DNA of 64,000 bases from Fluviispira multicolorata. GTDB lineage: Bacteria > Bdellovibrionota_B > Oligoflexia > Silvanigrellales > Silvanigrellaceae. The stretch lies in contig NZ_WFLN01000004.1 in the NCBI RefSeq assembly GCF_009208585.1, positions 761,526-825,525 of the forward strand. Direction: 5' to 3'. The notes below the pieces were generated by a model, which was not told the origin of the DNA, searched no databases, and saw only the letters and a program-made list of their open reading frames with translations. Positions 55,362-64,000 of the stretch are shown one piece after another; position 1 is the first letter of the stretch; every line of letters begins with the position of its first letter. A program made the position numbers and the translations under genes.

Positions 55362-55967
55362 GTGAAAAAAATTATTTTATTTACACTTCTTATATCTATT
55401 TTAATTTTTTCATTTTTATTAAATAAAAAGGCAATAGCTGAAGGTCATTATTTTAATTTAACAATAAATGGAAACTATCAAACATCATATTCATCTACTT
55501 ATAAAAATACTCAATTAACTTGGGGAGTCGAATTAGGTATACCTTTATTTCAATATCTAGAGCTGAGTTTAGGAAAGAGTTACACAAAAGATACCTATGA
55601 ATATACAGACGATTATAAAAACTCACTCACAAATAAGGGATTGGTACTGCCAGCCGGTACATTGACACAAGAAAATGACACTTCCGACACATATATAAAT
55701 TTAACGTTATCTCCAATCTGGACATATATTAATCCATCTATTTTTGGAGGATTCCTTATGAGAAATGTTTGTTCACGTGATTATTTTGGCGATAATACTT
55801 GCGAAAATCAAGCTTTAACGTGGAATGCGGGAGGTGCAATATCGTTTTATTTATCACAGTATTTACGTATTAAATTTAGTTATAAAATATCGCCGTCTGG
55901 TTATAGTCTTAACCAAAAAAAATATTATGATGAAACAATAACGGCAGGTATTACTTTTGTTTATTGA
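55362..55967 (+). CDS. Small outer-membrane beta-barrel-like protein
   Basis: A 201-residue protein with a GTG start and an N-terminal signal peptide (KKIILFTLLISILIFSFLL, cut perhaps after IAEG). The rest alternates polar and aromatic residues in about eight to ten strands with Asn/Gly/Asp turns, and ends in TAGITFVY with a terminal aromatic, the mark of an outer-membrane barrel recognised by the BAM complex. Eight bases separate it from the lipoprotein gene. No family name is offered. Its end overlaps the convergent next gene by 17 bases. Confidence 0.7.
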   Translation: MKKIILFTLLISILIFSFLLNKKAIAEGHYFNLTINGNYQTSYSSTYKNTQLTWGVELGIPLFQYLELSLGKSYTKDTYEYTDDYKNSLTNKGLVLPAGTLTQENDTSDTYINLTLSPIWTYINPSIFGGFLMRNVCSRDYFGDNTCENQALTWNAGGAISFYLSQYLRIKFSYKISPSGYSLNQKKYYDETITAGITFVY

Positions 55968-56436
55968 TATAAGGAAAATTTCTTAAGGATCCTTGAGCTT
56001 CTACAATCATTTCGATTATAGCCAAACGATGCCTCCATAATAAAACAAGACTTTTTGTTGATAAAAAAATTTCAAGTTCTTTATGTTTATAAATATTTTC
56101 ATCCGAAAATTTTTCTTCAAAAAATAAATCAGTTTGTAAAATATTTTCCTTTAAAAAACATCGTTCCATAGTTTTAATAATTCCAGTCCATTTAGATATA
56201 GAATCAACACATTCAGAAACAAAAGTATTAATTTCATTTCTCCCATGATCACACAAAAGATAATGAATATCACTTGAGCGCATTGATTTAGGAGTTTCAA
56301 TTTCTATTTGATAGGCTAGTTCTTCTAAATCAAAATAATCAGATAAAAATGTTTTCTTTTTTTTATAAATAGGTTGAGAGCTTCTGTGCTGAAAAGAAAT
56401 TCCATGGATTTTTTTTCGATAATTTATACTTCTCAT
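55951..56436 (-). CDS. Hypothetical protein downstream of the DUF4175-like gene
   Basis: A protein of about 161 residues, mostly helical, with a very basic N-terminus (RSINYRKKIHGISFQHR) and no signal peptide or membrane segment. The ATG at 56436 lies a base after the stop of the DUF4175-like gene, so they are coupled; a TTG at 56457 is less likely. I see no motif that gives a function. Its link to the large membrane protein is only by position. Confidence 0.6.
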   Translation of the reverse strand: MRSINYRKKIHGISFQHRSSQPIYKKKKTFLSDYFDLEELAYQIEIETPKSMRSSDIHYLLCDHGRNEINTFVSECVDSISKWTGIIKTMERCFLKENILQTDLFFEEKFSDENIYKHKELEIFLSTKSLVLLWRHRLAIIEMIVEAQGSLRNFPYINKQK

Positions 56437-56437
56437 T

Positions 56438-58651
56438 TTAACGTAACCTACTTTCAAGATAGCGAATCATGGGAGAGTCGGATTGTTCTCCTTGACTTTT
56501 TAAACGCGCAATCTCTTCTAAAATTTTCTTGCGCCAGCTTGAATCGAGCAGACCCTGCGCAGCAAGCACATCCATTGAAGAACGGAAGGCTCTTGCATCT
56601 TGCTCTTTTTGCAATTCTTTATCACTCTCTTCTTCATTTTGTAAACTCATTAAAGCTTTTTCAATCGCAAATTGGGCTAATCGAGTGTTCTTTTCTAACT
56701 CTGAATCATTCTTAGCTTGGGCAGATTGCTGAGATGCATGAACCTCATCTTTAGCTTCGGATAAAGCATCATTAAATTCTTCACCCAATTGGGGAGTTCG
56801 ATCAAGGCTTTGTTTTGTAAGCATAAGTTCTTGCATAATTTCATTTTTAGTCGCAAGCGTTTTAGACTGTTCTAAATGATTGTCGGCCTTTTGCAATTGC
56901 TTACGTGCTTCTTGTATTGTTCTATTTCTTGCTTGCTGCAGTATTTGCATTGCCATTCCCAAATGCTTTGTACCCATCTCAGTAGCATTTTGAGCGCCTT
57001 TTTGTGACTCATTAAAATCTTTTTGTTTAAGATGTGCTTCTGTCTCTTTTAATTTTTCAACAGTTTTATCTGTCTGCAAAATCTTTTGAACAATTGATTT
57101 TTCAAGTTGAGTTAAACCAAATGAAGGTTGATACGACATTGCCAGTAATTGTTTATTTAAATTCAATGCCATATTTTGTAATTCTTTTGTTTCTGAAAGA
57201 ACATCTTTATAATTAACTTCAGAATTTTGCAATTTTGAAATATTATATTTAAGATTTTGGAGTCGAACAAGAAAGTTTACGCTTTCATCTAACTTTTGCT
57301 GACGTTTTAATAGATCGAGAGTTACTTGAATTTTTTTTACTGATTCTTTATAAAACTTATCATTTTTTTTATTAATATTTTCTACGAAATTCATAGATTC
57401 AATAATATTTCTGCGAATCATCCCTGAACGTCCAATTTGCTTTGCAAGCTGCGCTCCCTTAGAAAGAGGATCTAATACTTTTTCTTTTTCAGAATTATTT
57501 GCATTTTTCATAGAATTTATATTTTTTAAAGCTGTTTCTAAGCTTAAAATAATATCTTTTCTCACCTGCAAAGGAGTTCTTACTGGAAATTCGAGTTCTT
57601 TTGACTCACCTATAATATCTGCTAAAACAGTTTTTGCCAGTGCTTTAACATAAAGAATATCTTCAGGCATAAATGGAATACCTAAAGTCACTAATTCAGC
57701 AGATTCAGCCTTAAAAGTTAATTGTGATGCATTTGCAAACTCCGCGATAGTTTTATCAAAGCGATATCCTGATTTTGTTCTTACTGAAAGTACAATCAAA
57801 GAAAGTGGGACTGCTGAAGAAGCACTCACAAAAAAATGGAGTTTTCCAACGATTTTCTCGCCATCTTGCTCTGAAAACTGAATGGGTTCAAGTTTCACAA
57901 TGGGCAATGGCGTTGGATTTATTTCAAGCCTTCCATAGTAGTTATCTTTGCCATTCGTCAAAAAATATTCAATATTTTTCATTTCATTCTTAATATTTAT
58001 TTTATTATTTTCTTCTGATACTTTATTTTTATCAAAATTAAATTGTTCATAAAGTGAAGAAACAGATGAAGACCATTGTCCTGATGAATTCAATTGATAT
58101 TCAAATTCATTATAATTATTTATATTTATTTGTTTTAACTTAAGCTTCCAAAAAGAATTTGGTTTCAAGTTTTTCACTTTAATTTCTAAAAAAGAAGAAG
58201 TGTCTATAGATATACTTTTATTATTTTCGAACAATTTTATTTCTTCAGAAGTCACTTCTGAATAGGATGGATACTCTATTCTTAAATAAGGATGAGTAAA
58301 CTTAAACTGTTGAGAAACATATTGATAAGTAGAGTAAATATCTTCTTTTAAAATAAAAATAAAACTAATAAGCGAAAAAACAGATATGAATAAAATGCGA
58401 AGTTTTAAAATCGAATAGAAAGAGCTTTTTTTTATTCCTGCGGCTTTTAAATTGAGTTCAATTCTTTGCTTTGAAAAGGTTTTATATAAATAAAATCCAC
58501 GTAAGATAAAAAGATCAATCCATTTTAAAAAAATAAGGGATACAGGGAATGAGAGCCAAGCAAGATTATTTCCTAGAATACGAAAAAACAGTAAATACAA
58601 TGTAACAATTGATAAAATTGAAAATAAAAAAATGTTAAGTTTAAATTTCAC
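56438..58651 (-). CDS. DUF4175-like membrane protein with long coiled-coil C-terminus
   Basis: A 737-residue protein. Two or three helices lie at about 7-50 and 87-107, then a beta-rich region (about 140-360), then a long helical, coiled-coil part rich in Gln, Lys and Glu (about 370-720) with QKADNHLEQSKTLATKN and QQSAQAKNDSELEKNTR. This order is that of DUF4175 proteins, which in related bacteria follow DUF58/BatA/DUF4159 genes. Here it lies about 9 kb from that operon and on the other strand. The role is unknown. Confidence 0.65.
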   Translation of the reverse strand: MKFKLNIFLFSILSIVTLYLLFFRILGNNLAWLSFPVSLIFLKWIDLFILRGFYLYKTFSKQRIELNLKAAGIKKSSFYSILKLRILFISVFSLISFIFILKEDIYSTYQYVSQQFKFTHPYLRIEYPSYSEVTSEEIKLFENNKSISIDTSSFLEIKVKNLKPNSFWKLKLKQININNYNEFEYQLNSSGQWSSSVSSLYEQFNFDKNKVSEENNKINIKNEMKNIEYFLTNGKDNYYGRLEINPTPLPIVKLEPIQFSEQDGEKIVGKLHFFVSASSAVPLSLIVLSVRTKSGYRFDKTIAEFANASQLTFKAESAELVTLGIPFMPEDILYVKALAKTVLADIIGESKELEFPVRTPLQVRKDIILSLETALKNINSMKNANNSEKEKVLDPLSKGAQLAKQIGRSGMIRRNIIESMNFVENINKKNDKFYKESVKKIQVTLDLLKRQQKLDESVNFLVRLQNLKYNISKLQNSEVNYKDVLSETKELQNMALNLNKQLLAMSYQPSFGLTQLEKSIVQKILQTDKTVEKLKETEAHLKQKDFNESQKGAQNATEMGTKHLGMAMQILQQARNRTIQEARKQLQKADNHLEQSKTLATKNEIMQELMLTKQSLDRTPQLGEEFNDALSEAKDEVHASQQSAQAKNDSELEKNTRLAQFAIEKALMSLQNEEESDKELQKEQDARAFRSSMDVLAAQGLLDSSWRKKILEEIARLKSQGEQSDSPMIRYLESRLR

Positions 58652-58678
58652 TCGTATACATTTCCTAATATTTCTTTT

Positions 58679-59359
58679 TTACCCCAACATTTCTTCACGA
58701 TACGAAGAAAAGTCTGAGATTGTTTGCAGTGAAGGGTTCTCATCAATTATACGCCAAAGAACTCCCGCTGTAACTAAAATATCGCCAATGGAACGGTGAC
58801 GCGATTCGAATGTCAAACCAAAATGGGCTGCAAGAGCATCTAAGTTTCGTCTTTCAATTTTTACTAAAGCACGCGCCATTTTTAAAGAGCAAAAAATTGT
58901 ATAATCACAAGAAATTCCAAGGCGATAAGATTCATGATGCAACATCCCCACATCAAATTCTGCATTGTGCGCAAAGCCAACACATCCCCTTAAAAAATCA
59001 TGAAACTTTGGGAGAATATCTTGAATAAAAGGTTTTCCTGCCAACATTTTATTATCTATACCCGTTATTCGAGTGATTTCTTCTGAAACATTCTCTTTAG
59101 GATCGATAAGCTCAGAAAAACGATCAACTTCGACACGATTCACATATTTTATTGCGCCAATTTCTATTATTTTAGCAGAACGTGTGTCGAGACCCGTCGT
59201 TTCAAAGTCAAAAATCACTATGGGGACATCAGACATTTTATCATCCAATGCAAATCGAGACCCACTCACCCCCCCCATGATAGCCACATGTGAAGAGGTT
59301 AAATTTTCTTTTCGTGAAAGTAAAAATTGAAACATGCTATTATGAAAGGGAGAACTCAT
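58679..59359 (-). CDS. DEDDh 3'-5' exonuclease, DNA polymerase III epsilon-like
   Basis: A 226-residue protein with the exonuclease fold: Exo I IVIFDFETTGLDTRSAKIIEIG (Asp and Glu), Exo II GFAHNAEFDVGML and Exo III HRSIGDILVTAGVLW with its His and Asp. It is either the proofreading subunit DnaQ or a stand-alone member; the polymerase-binding tail is short, so the latter is possible. A start at 59236 (MSDVPIVIFDFETTGL, with GGAT upstream) would remove a 41-residue extension and is nearly as likely as 59359. Confidence 0.87.
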   Translation of the reverse strand: MSSPFHNSMFQFLLSRKENLTSSHVAIMGGVSGSRFALDDKMSDVPIVIFDFETTGLDTRSAKIIEIGAIKYVNRVEVDRFSELIDPKENVSEEITRITGIDNKMLAGKPFIQDILPKFHDFLRGCVGFAHNAEFDVGMLHHESYRLGISCDYTIFCSLKMARALVKIERRNLDALAAHFGLTFESRHRSIGDILVTAGVLWRIIDENPSLQTISDFSSYREEMLG

Positions 59360-59372
59360 TAAAATTGTAACC

Positions 59373-60305
59373 TTAATTATAAATACGCTTGAGCACGTTT
59401 ACAAATTCAGCGGATGCGGGAGTCAATTCACGATCTAAGACAGAACAAATTTGAATTGAACGTTCCATTTTTAATCCTTGGATTTTTAAAATATGAATGC
59501 CTTTTTCATTTCGCAATGAATGAGCACTGACAATACTCAAACCAATATTTTTTTCGACCATTTTTATCATACTTTGAGCGGATCTAAGCGTCATAACTGT
59601 TCGATGACGAATCCCTAATTTTCTAAATTCCATTTCAATAATATCATAAATTGCGCTGCCTGATTCAAATAAAATCATAGGCTGACGATTGATATGAATA
59701 GGTAACAAAGCCTTGCCTTGTTTTTCAAGCAACTGAGACATTTGCACTAAAGGGTGCTGTGGTGCAGCAATAACTTCTAAAGTATCAATTATCTCTGCAT
59801 GCACTTTTAAGCCGACGAGAGGATCTTCATTTTGAGAAATAAAGGGATTTCTCGTAATAAGACCAACATCCACAGATCCATCATGTAAAGATTCAATAAC
59901 AGTCGCTGAATCCTTTTCATGTAATGTAAATTGAATTTGTGGGTGTTTTTTTCTGTATTCTGATATTGCATCAGGAAAAACTCCTGCAACCGCAGTCGCA
60001 CCACCACCTAAATGAACAAACCCTTCGCGCAGTTCAAGATGATTGCGCACAGTCGTTTGCAATTGTCCCATTCTTTTTAAAATATCAACAGCAATTCCAT
60101 ATACAAGTTTCCCCATAGAAGTTGGGCGCACACCTCGTGCCGTTCTTTCTAACAGAGGACAACCAAGACCTTCTTCTAAAAGTTTGAGTCTTGCAGAAAG
60201 CGCAGGCTGAGTGATGTGAAGTTTATTGACGGCTGATGAAAGGGAACCTTCTTGAACAACTGTAACGAAAGCTTGCAAACGATAAATATCTTGTAACTCT
60301 TGCAC
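59373..60305 (-). CDS. LysR-family transcriptional regulator
   Basis: A 310-residue regulator with an N-terminal winged HTH (about 5-65; LSSAVNKLHITQPALSARLKLLEEGLGCPLLER in two parts) and a periplasmic-binding-like effector domain (about 92-300). The start is a GTG with GGAGAG 6 bases upstream. It is divergent from the NFACT gene, with about 100 bases between, and LysR proteins often control a divergent neighbour. No effector can be named. The exonuclease gene follows 13 bases after it. Confidence 0.93.
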   Translation of the reverse strand: MQELQDIYRLQAFVTVVQEGSLSSAVNKLHITQPALSARLKLLEEGLGCPLLERTARGVRPTSMGKLVYGIAVDILKRMGQLQTTVRNHLELREGFVHLGGGATAVAGVFPDAISEYRKKHPQIQFTLHEKDSATVIESLHDGSVDVGLITRNPFISQNEDPLVGLKVHAEIIDTLEVIAAPQHPLVQMSQLLEKQGKALLPIHINRQPMILFESGSAIYDIIEMEFRKLGIRHRTVMTLRSAQSMIKMVEKNIGLSIVSAHSLRNEKGIHILKIQGLKMERSIQICSVLDRELTPASAEFVNVLKRIYN

Positions 60306-60408
60306 TCGGCACTCTCCAATCTGAGAATAGACACACTAGGAACAATACTGTAAGCATGAATGTCGTCAACCTAATTAGCTAATGAAAGAGCAGCATAGGA
60401 AGATTATC

Positions 60409-62118
60409 GTGAAAGATACTGAATTTTCTCAAGAATTAAGAACTGGTATTGCTCAACTTGCCATTTGGACAAGAAAATTTGCGCAGCCTCTACATAGAAT
60501 AATGAATGCAAGTTTACAAAAAATCACCGCTTCGGAACAAGGACATATCATTTTATCTGTCTACAAACCGGGCGATGATAGAAGTGCTATTTTACTTTCC
60601 ATGAAAAAGGGGGAAAGTGGAATTTCAACAACTCGACTCAAACCAACAACATTAAAACAACCAAATTCAATTGTACAAATCTCTCGAAAATATATACAGG
60701 GAAGAAAAGTCTGTTCTGCATATGCAACGATCTCGCCTATTTGTATCATCATAGAACTTTCCGATGCAAATAAACAAATTGAAAATTTTCAGGAAATAAA
60801 CGAAGGTCCAAATTGTTTAATTTTAGATTTAGACGCAAAACCTCCAAGAATTATTTTAGCAAAAAAATATCTTTCCACTCCAAGTCGCTATAAAGAACAA
60901 TATGGAATAAATTTCTCACCGTCCGATTCTTTCTTTGAAAGTTGGTGTGAATGGAGTGAAGATTGTACAAAAACTAAAAAAAGAGCGTGCTTTGAATACC
61001 CACTCATAGCATATTGCCCCCTTCCACAAATTGAACAAAATAAAGATTCCCAAAATATCGAAGTGCTGCATACCGAATTCAGTGAAATAAAATTAAAATC
61101 GAATCCATATCCTTTACAATTAAATACAGCGTTAGAAATTTTACCAACTCATATTCGGAGAAGCGCGAAAACAAAACTACAATTTTTAAGTCGCAGATTA
61201 ATTAGACAAAAAGCAGATATGCCCGATGAAAAAGAGATATTAAGGCTACAAAAACAAAGTGAAGGTTTTAAAACACACCTTTATCTTTGGCCAAAAGATT
61301 CTGTAAAGTGGTATGTCCCTCCGCAGTTTATTCAAGAATTTGGTTTACCAGCATTCTATACCCTTAAAAAAGGGGAAAAACCAGGCGATTTATTAAATAA
61401 AATACATCATGAAATAGATATTTTAAAAAGAAGAAAACAAGAATTATCTGCTAGGATTATAGAAAGCAAAACATCAGAGTATGATTTTCAAAAGTTAATT
61501 ATTGAAAGTGCCGAAGAATTAAAAAGTGCAATTGATAATTATAAAGAAAAACATTTTCATCTGCAGACCGATCTTAAAAAATTTGAAAAATACTCTCTTG
61601 ATTACGTTCTTATTAAAGAAGATCTACCTTTACTTTCACGTTTATGTGGAATGCTTGATATTTCTATGACAGAAAGTGAACAGGCTCAAAAAATAAAAGA
61701 AGAAAAAGAAAAAAGATTTCCTTTTAAAGAATTTACTGCTTCAACCGGCGAATTTATTCGTGTTGCACGTTCGGCTGAAGATGGTGATAAAATGATTAAA
61801 CTCATGCCTTCCCATCATACTTGGATCCACGTATTAACTGGCGAAGGAAGCCATGTGTGGTTAGAAAAACCAAAGGGAGAAAAACCTTCATTACAGGCAG
61901 TGCGTGAAGCTGCGATTTTAGCTGTCCATCATTCTAAACACAGTCGTGCACAAAATACAGATGTGCAAATATCAACACGTGCTGATATCGAAAAACGCAA
62001 AAACCTTCCTCCAGGAAAAGTACTTGTCCGTCGCTGTGAAACATTATTAATTAAATATGACAATACCGAACTTCACAAAATAACGGATAATAATAATTTA
62101 AAAAACAAACGAAATTAG
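60409..62118 (+). CDS. NFACT-family protein (RqcH/FbpA-like)
   Basis: A protein of about 569 residues with an N-terminal NFACT-N part (about 1-260), a coiled-coil segment (about 340-420; KIHHEIDILKRRKQEL, ESAEELKSAIDNYKEKH) and a C-terminal NFACT-R domain (about 450-560; FKEFTASTGEFIRVARSAEDGDKM, SHHTWIHVLTGEGSHVWL, HHSKHSRAQ). RqcH-type proteins bind 50S subunits with peptidyl-tRNA and add alanine tails. The N-terminal half is strongly diverged, so a role in rescue is uncertain. The GTG start at 60409 has AGGAAG 6 bases upstream; the ATG at 60382 has none. Confidence 0.85.
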   Translation: MKDTEFSQELRTGIAQLAIWTRKFAQPLHRIMNASLQKITASEQGHIILSVYKPGDDRSAILLSMKKGESGISTTRLKPTTLKQPNSIVQISRKYIQGRKVCSAYATISPICIIIELSDANKQIENFQEINEGPNCLILDLDAKPPRIILAKKYLSTPSRYKEQYGINFSPSDSFFESWCEWSEDCTKTKKRACFEYPLIAYCPLPQIEQNKDSQNIEVLHTEFSEIKLKSNPYPLQLNTALEILPTHIRRSAKTKLQFLSRRLIRQKADMPDEKEILRLQKQSEGFKTHLYLWPKDSVKWYVPPQFIQEFGLPAFYTLKKGEKPGDLLNKIHHEIDILKRRKQELSARIIESKTSEYDFQKLIIESAEELKSAIDNYKEKHFHLQTDLKKFEKYSLDYVLIKEDLPLLSRLCGMLDISMTESEQAQKIKEEKEKRFPFKEFTASTGEFIRVARSAEDGDKMIKLMPSHHTWIHVLTGEGSHVWLEKPKGEKPSLQAVREAAILAVHHSKHSRAQNTDVQISTRADIEKRKNLPPGKVLVRRCETLLIKYDNTELHKITDNNNLKNKRN

Positions 62119-62147
62119 ATTAAAATTTGTAAAATTAAAAACATATT

Positions 62148-62174
62148 AAAAAGTAAAATATAGTTTTACTTTTT
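62148..62174 (+). terminator. Rho-independent-type hairpin after the NFACT gene
   Basis: The arms AAAAAGTAAAA (62148-62158) and TTTTACTTTTT (62164-62174) are exact complements around the loop tatag. The hairpin lies 30 bases past the NFACT stop and ends in a T-run. The stem is AT-rich but is likely to act as a terminator. Confidence 0.7.
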
Positions 62175-62366
62175 CTCAAATAAAAAATTCAATTCCGCTC
62201 AATCTTTTAAAATAAAAACTATCTTCAACTTTACAAACCTCATTTTATATTTCATCCATTCACTTTTAAGAAAATAAAACAGTTTAACTTTACAAATAAT
62301 AGATTTAGTACCTATAATAACTATTCAATATCCAATATTCTGTCGCCCAAATCATCGAGGTGCTGT

Positions 62367-63536
62367 TTGCAACTCAAAGAAAATTTTATCAACCAAACAA
62401 AACATTTGAAAGTTGCTATTGTGCATGATTGGATGTTTTCACGCAGAGGTGGCGAAAAAGTCTTAGAGCAAATTCTTAATTTATTTCCCAATGCAGATAT
62501 GTATTATCTTTTTGGAACTCCTGATAAAGTTTTAAACCTTGAAAATAAGCATAAATTTAATGCATCTTTCCTAGCACGAATCCCATTTATAAAAAAAATA
62601 TATAAAGGTTTATTACCTTTTTTTCCAATAGCAATTGAAAGTTTTGATCTATCTCAGTACAATTTAATTATTTCAAGTAGCAGTTGTGTCGCAAAAGGGA
62701 TTGTGCCTCCTCCATTGGGTTTACACATTGCTTATATTCACAGTCCGATGCGTTATGCATGGGATCAAGAACATCGTTACTTTACAAAAATTCCGAGTTT
62801 TAAAAGACCATTAGAAATATTAAGAAGATTTTTGCTTAATCGACTGCGTATTTGGGACATAACTTCTTCAGTTAGAATTGATAAACTTATTACAAACAGT
62901 CAATTTGTTGCAAGAAGATGTTCTTTATTTTATGGAAAAGAATCTAAAGTTATCTACCCTCCAATTCATACTCATTTTTTCCAAAACAATACAAAAATTT
63001 CTTGTGCTTCAGTTGAAAAAAGAAAAGTTTTGCTCTTTGGTGCATGGACTCCTTACAAGAAAATGTTTGAAGCACTTGAAACTCTTATGCAGAATGGAAT
63101 TCAAGTAATAGCTGCAGGGCATGGTTCAGAACTTATAAAAGCAAGTAGAAAATTTAAAAACAATGTTGAATTTTTTATAAACCCCTTAGATGATGAAATT
63201 CCAATTATTTTTTCAAAAGCACACACACTTCTTTTTCCTGCAATTGAAGATTTTGGAATTGTTCCCTTAGAGGCAACGTCATCAGGACTTTGGGTTGTTG
63301 CCCCCAACCAAGGCGGTACAAAAGAAACTGTTCTGAACGAAGTAACGGGATTTACTTTTGAAGAAAGCTCAAAAGAATCCATGCTGAATGCTGTCTTAAA
63401 ATCTTTAAAACGAGATTTATTGGAACATGATCTCAATAATATGAAATCTCAAGTAGAAAAATTTTCAATTGAAAATTTTCAAATAAATTTTACAAAAGAA
63501 GTATTAATGACTCTTAAGAAAGAAACTAAATTTTAA
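62367..63536 (+). CDS. Glycosyltransferase family 4 (polysaccharide biosynthesis)
   Basis: A 389-residue GT-B transferase of the GT4 type. It shows the N-terminal donor/acceptor loop AIVHDWMFSRRGGEKVLEQIL, the interdomain AYIHSPMRYAWDQEHRY, NSQFVARR, and the C-terminal FPAIEDFGIVPLEATSSGLWVVAPNQGG, whose Glu pair (E..E) binds the nucleotide sugar. The start is a TTG with GAGGTG about 6 bases before it. It lies ahead of a sugar-phosphate transferase gene, so it probably adds a sugar to a growing polysaccharide on the lipid carrier, in the cytoplasm. Confidence 0.92.
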   Translation: MQLKENFINQTKHLKVAIVHDWMFSRRGGEKVLEQILNLFPNADMYYLFGTPDKVLNLENKHKFNASFLARIPFIKKIYKGLLPFFPIAIESFDLSQYNLIISSSSCVAKGIVPPPLGLHIAYIHSPMRYAWDQEHRYFTKIPSFKRPLEILRRFLLNRLRIWDITSSVRIDKLITNSQFVARRCSLFYGKESKVIYPPIHTHFFQNNTKISCASVEKRKVLLFGAWTPYKKMFEALETLMQNGIQVIAAGHGSELIKASRKFKNNVEFFINPLDDEIPIIFSKAHTLLFPAIEDFGIVPLEATSSGLWVVAPNQGGTKETVLNEVTGFTFEESSKESMLNAVLKSLKRDLLEHDLNNMKSQVEKFSIENFQINFTKEVLMTLKKETKF

Positions 63537-63551
63537 TTAAAGGTCTATGAA

Positions 63552-64000
63552 ATGCTTTTAAGCAGACACTCCGAAAAATTAAATTTATTTAAGGCAATCT
63601 CAGACACACTCTGCATAACATTCGCTTGGATATTGGCTTTCATAATTCGCTTTAACAGTGACATTATTTCTGTGACAAGAGGACAAGATACACTCGTTAA
63701 CTACCTGCGCTTATGGCCTTTGCTCATCTTCAGCTACCTCTTTATTTTTATTTCAACACATGTGTATAGTCAAACAATTGAAAAGAAGAAAGTTTGGGAT
63801 GAGAACTTTGAAATCATTAAAAAACATACAATTGCATTCTTTATTTTTGTTACGCTTTCATATTTTATTTATGATCATAGATATAGTAGATTAACTCTTC
63901 TCATTTACTTTTTTATCCTCCCTCTTATTTTTCCGATTGGGAGAAGTTTCGTAAGAAAAATAAATAGAATCTATTTAAAATTTAGCAGAAAAAAGAAAAA
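63552..64000 (+). CDS. Undecaprenyl-phosphate sugar phosphotransferase, N-terminal part (cut by window end)
   Basis: An open frame of 149 codons running off the window. The translated start MLLSRHSEKLNLFKAISDTL precedes four or so hydrophobic helices (about 17-35, 52-72, 95-110, 118-130). The sequence pattern is that of the multi-span N-terminal half of WbaP/WcaJ-type transferases, which begin capsule, O-antigen or exopolysaccharide units by loading a sugar-1-phosphate onto undecaprenyl phosphate. The catalytic domain is not in the window. The ATG lies 13 bases after the glycosyltransferase stop. Confidence 0.7.
   Translation, partial: MLLSRHSEKLNLFKAISDTLCITFAWILAFIIRFNSDIISVTRGQDTLVNYLRLWPLLIFSYLFIFISTHVYSQTIEKKKVWDENFEIIKKHTIAFFIFVTLSYFIYDHRYSRLTLLIYFFILPLIFPIGRSFVRKINRIYLKFSRKKK

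Noticed and set aside
1..64000. CRISPR arrays, rRNA or tRNA genes, insertion sequences and prophage genes
   Set aside because: No spaced direct repeats, no cloverleaf-like sequences with conserved TTCGAATC-type arms, and no transposase, integrase or phage structural gene were seen in the gaps or among the proteins.

Overview
The window is AT-rich (roughly one third G+C by eye) and densely packed with bacterial genes, mostly in short operons separated by small gaps. The gene set (CheA/CheR/CheD/CheB chemotaxis, LPS Kdo synthesis, many exported beta-barrel-like proteins and lipoproteins, ClpXP/Lon, a MutL with an endonuclease motif) points to a motile Gram-negative bacterium. The low G+C, the protein style and the DUF58/DUF4159/DUF4175 gene set fit the Bdellovibrionota/Oligoflexia (Silvanigrella-like) better than enterics. 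That placement is an inference; no rRNA or tRNA gene was found in the window to test it.

Layout. 1-7 kb: a large exported LysM/fibronectin-III protein, asnS, an outer-membrane-type protein and a PAS histidine kinase. 7-15 kb: a chemotaxis island with a receptor, two CheW proteins, and an operon of response regulator, cheA, cheR, cheD and cheB. 15-28 kb: housekeeping genes truA-uvrB, hemH, a class III nucleotide cyclase, an NlpC/P60 lipoprotein, lon, clpX, clpP and hemB. 28-33.5 kb: a YqhA-like membrane protein, mutL-miaA and lexA. 33.6-39 kb: a tandemly duplicated three-gene ABC importer of the TrpX type, preceded by a short reading frame ending in a run of Phe and Tyr codons. 39-42 kb: a small exported protein under a clear Fur-type operator, a ferredoxin-NADP reductase-like flavoprotein and ilvA. 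42-50 kb: one long operon of DUF58, BatA/DUF4159-like, amidotransferase-like membrane protein, PilZ, a degenerate KdsA paralogue and kdsA. 50-54.5 kb: a GDSL lipase and a polar amino-acid ABC importer. 54.5-60 kb: envelope proteins, a DUF4175-like protein, a DEDDh exonuclease and a LysR regulator. 60-64 kb: an NFACT protein and the start of a polysaccharide locus (glycosyltransferase plus an initiating sugar-phosphate transferase cut by the window edge).

How it works together. Two nutrient-uptake systems are present. The most striking is the duplicated importer: its permease copies are identical in protein and its ATPase copies almost so, while the binding proteins differ in a few clustered patches, as if the two copies had been tuned to different ligands while the rest was kept uniform. 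The Tyr/Phe-rich leader suggests that the ligands are aromatic amino acids. Two perfect short tandem duplications at gene ends (17 bp and 26 bp) show recent slippage; the 26-bp one changed the end of KdsA. A long palindrome sits on the likely lexA promoter.
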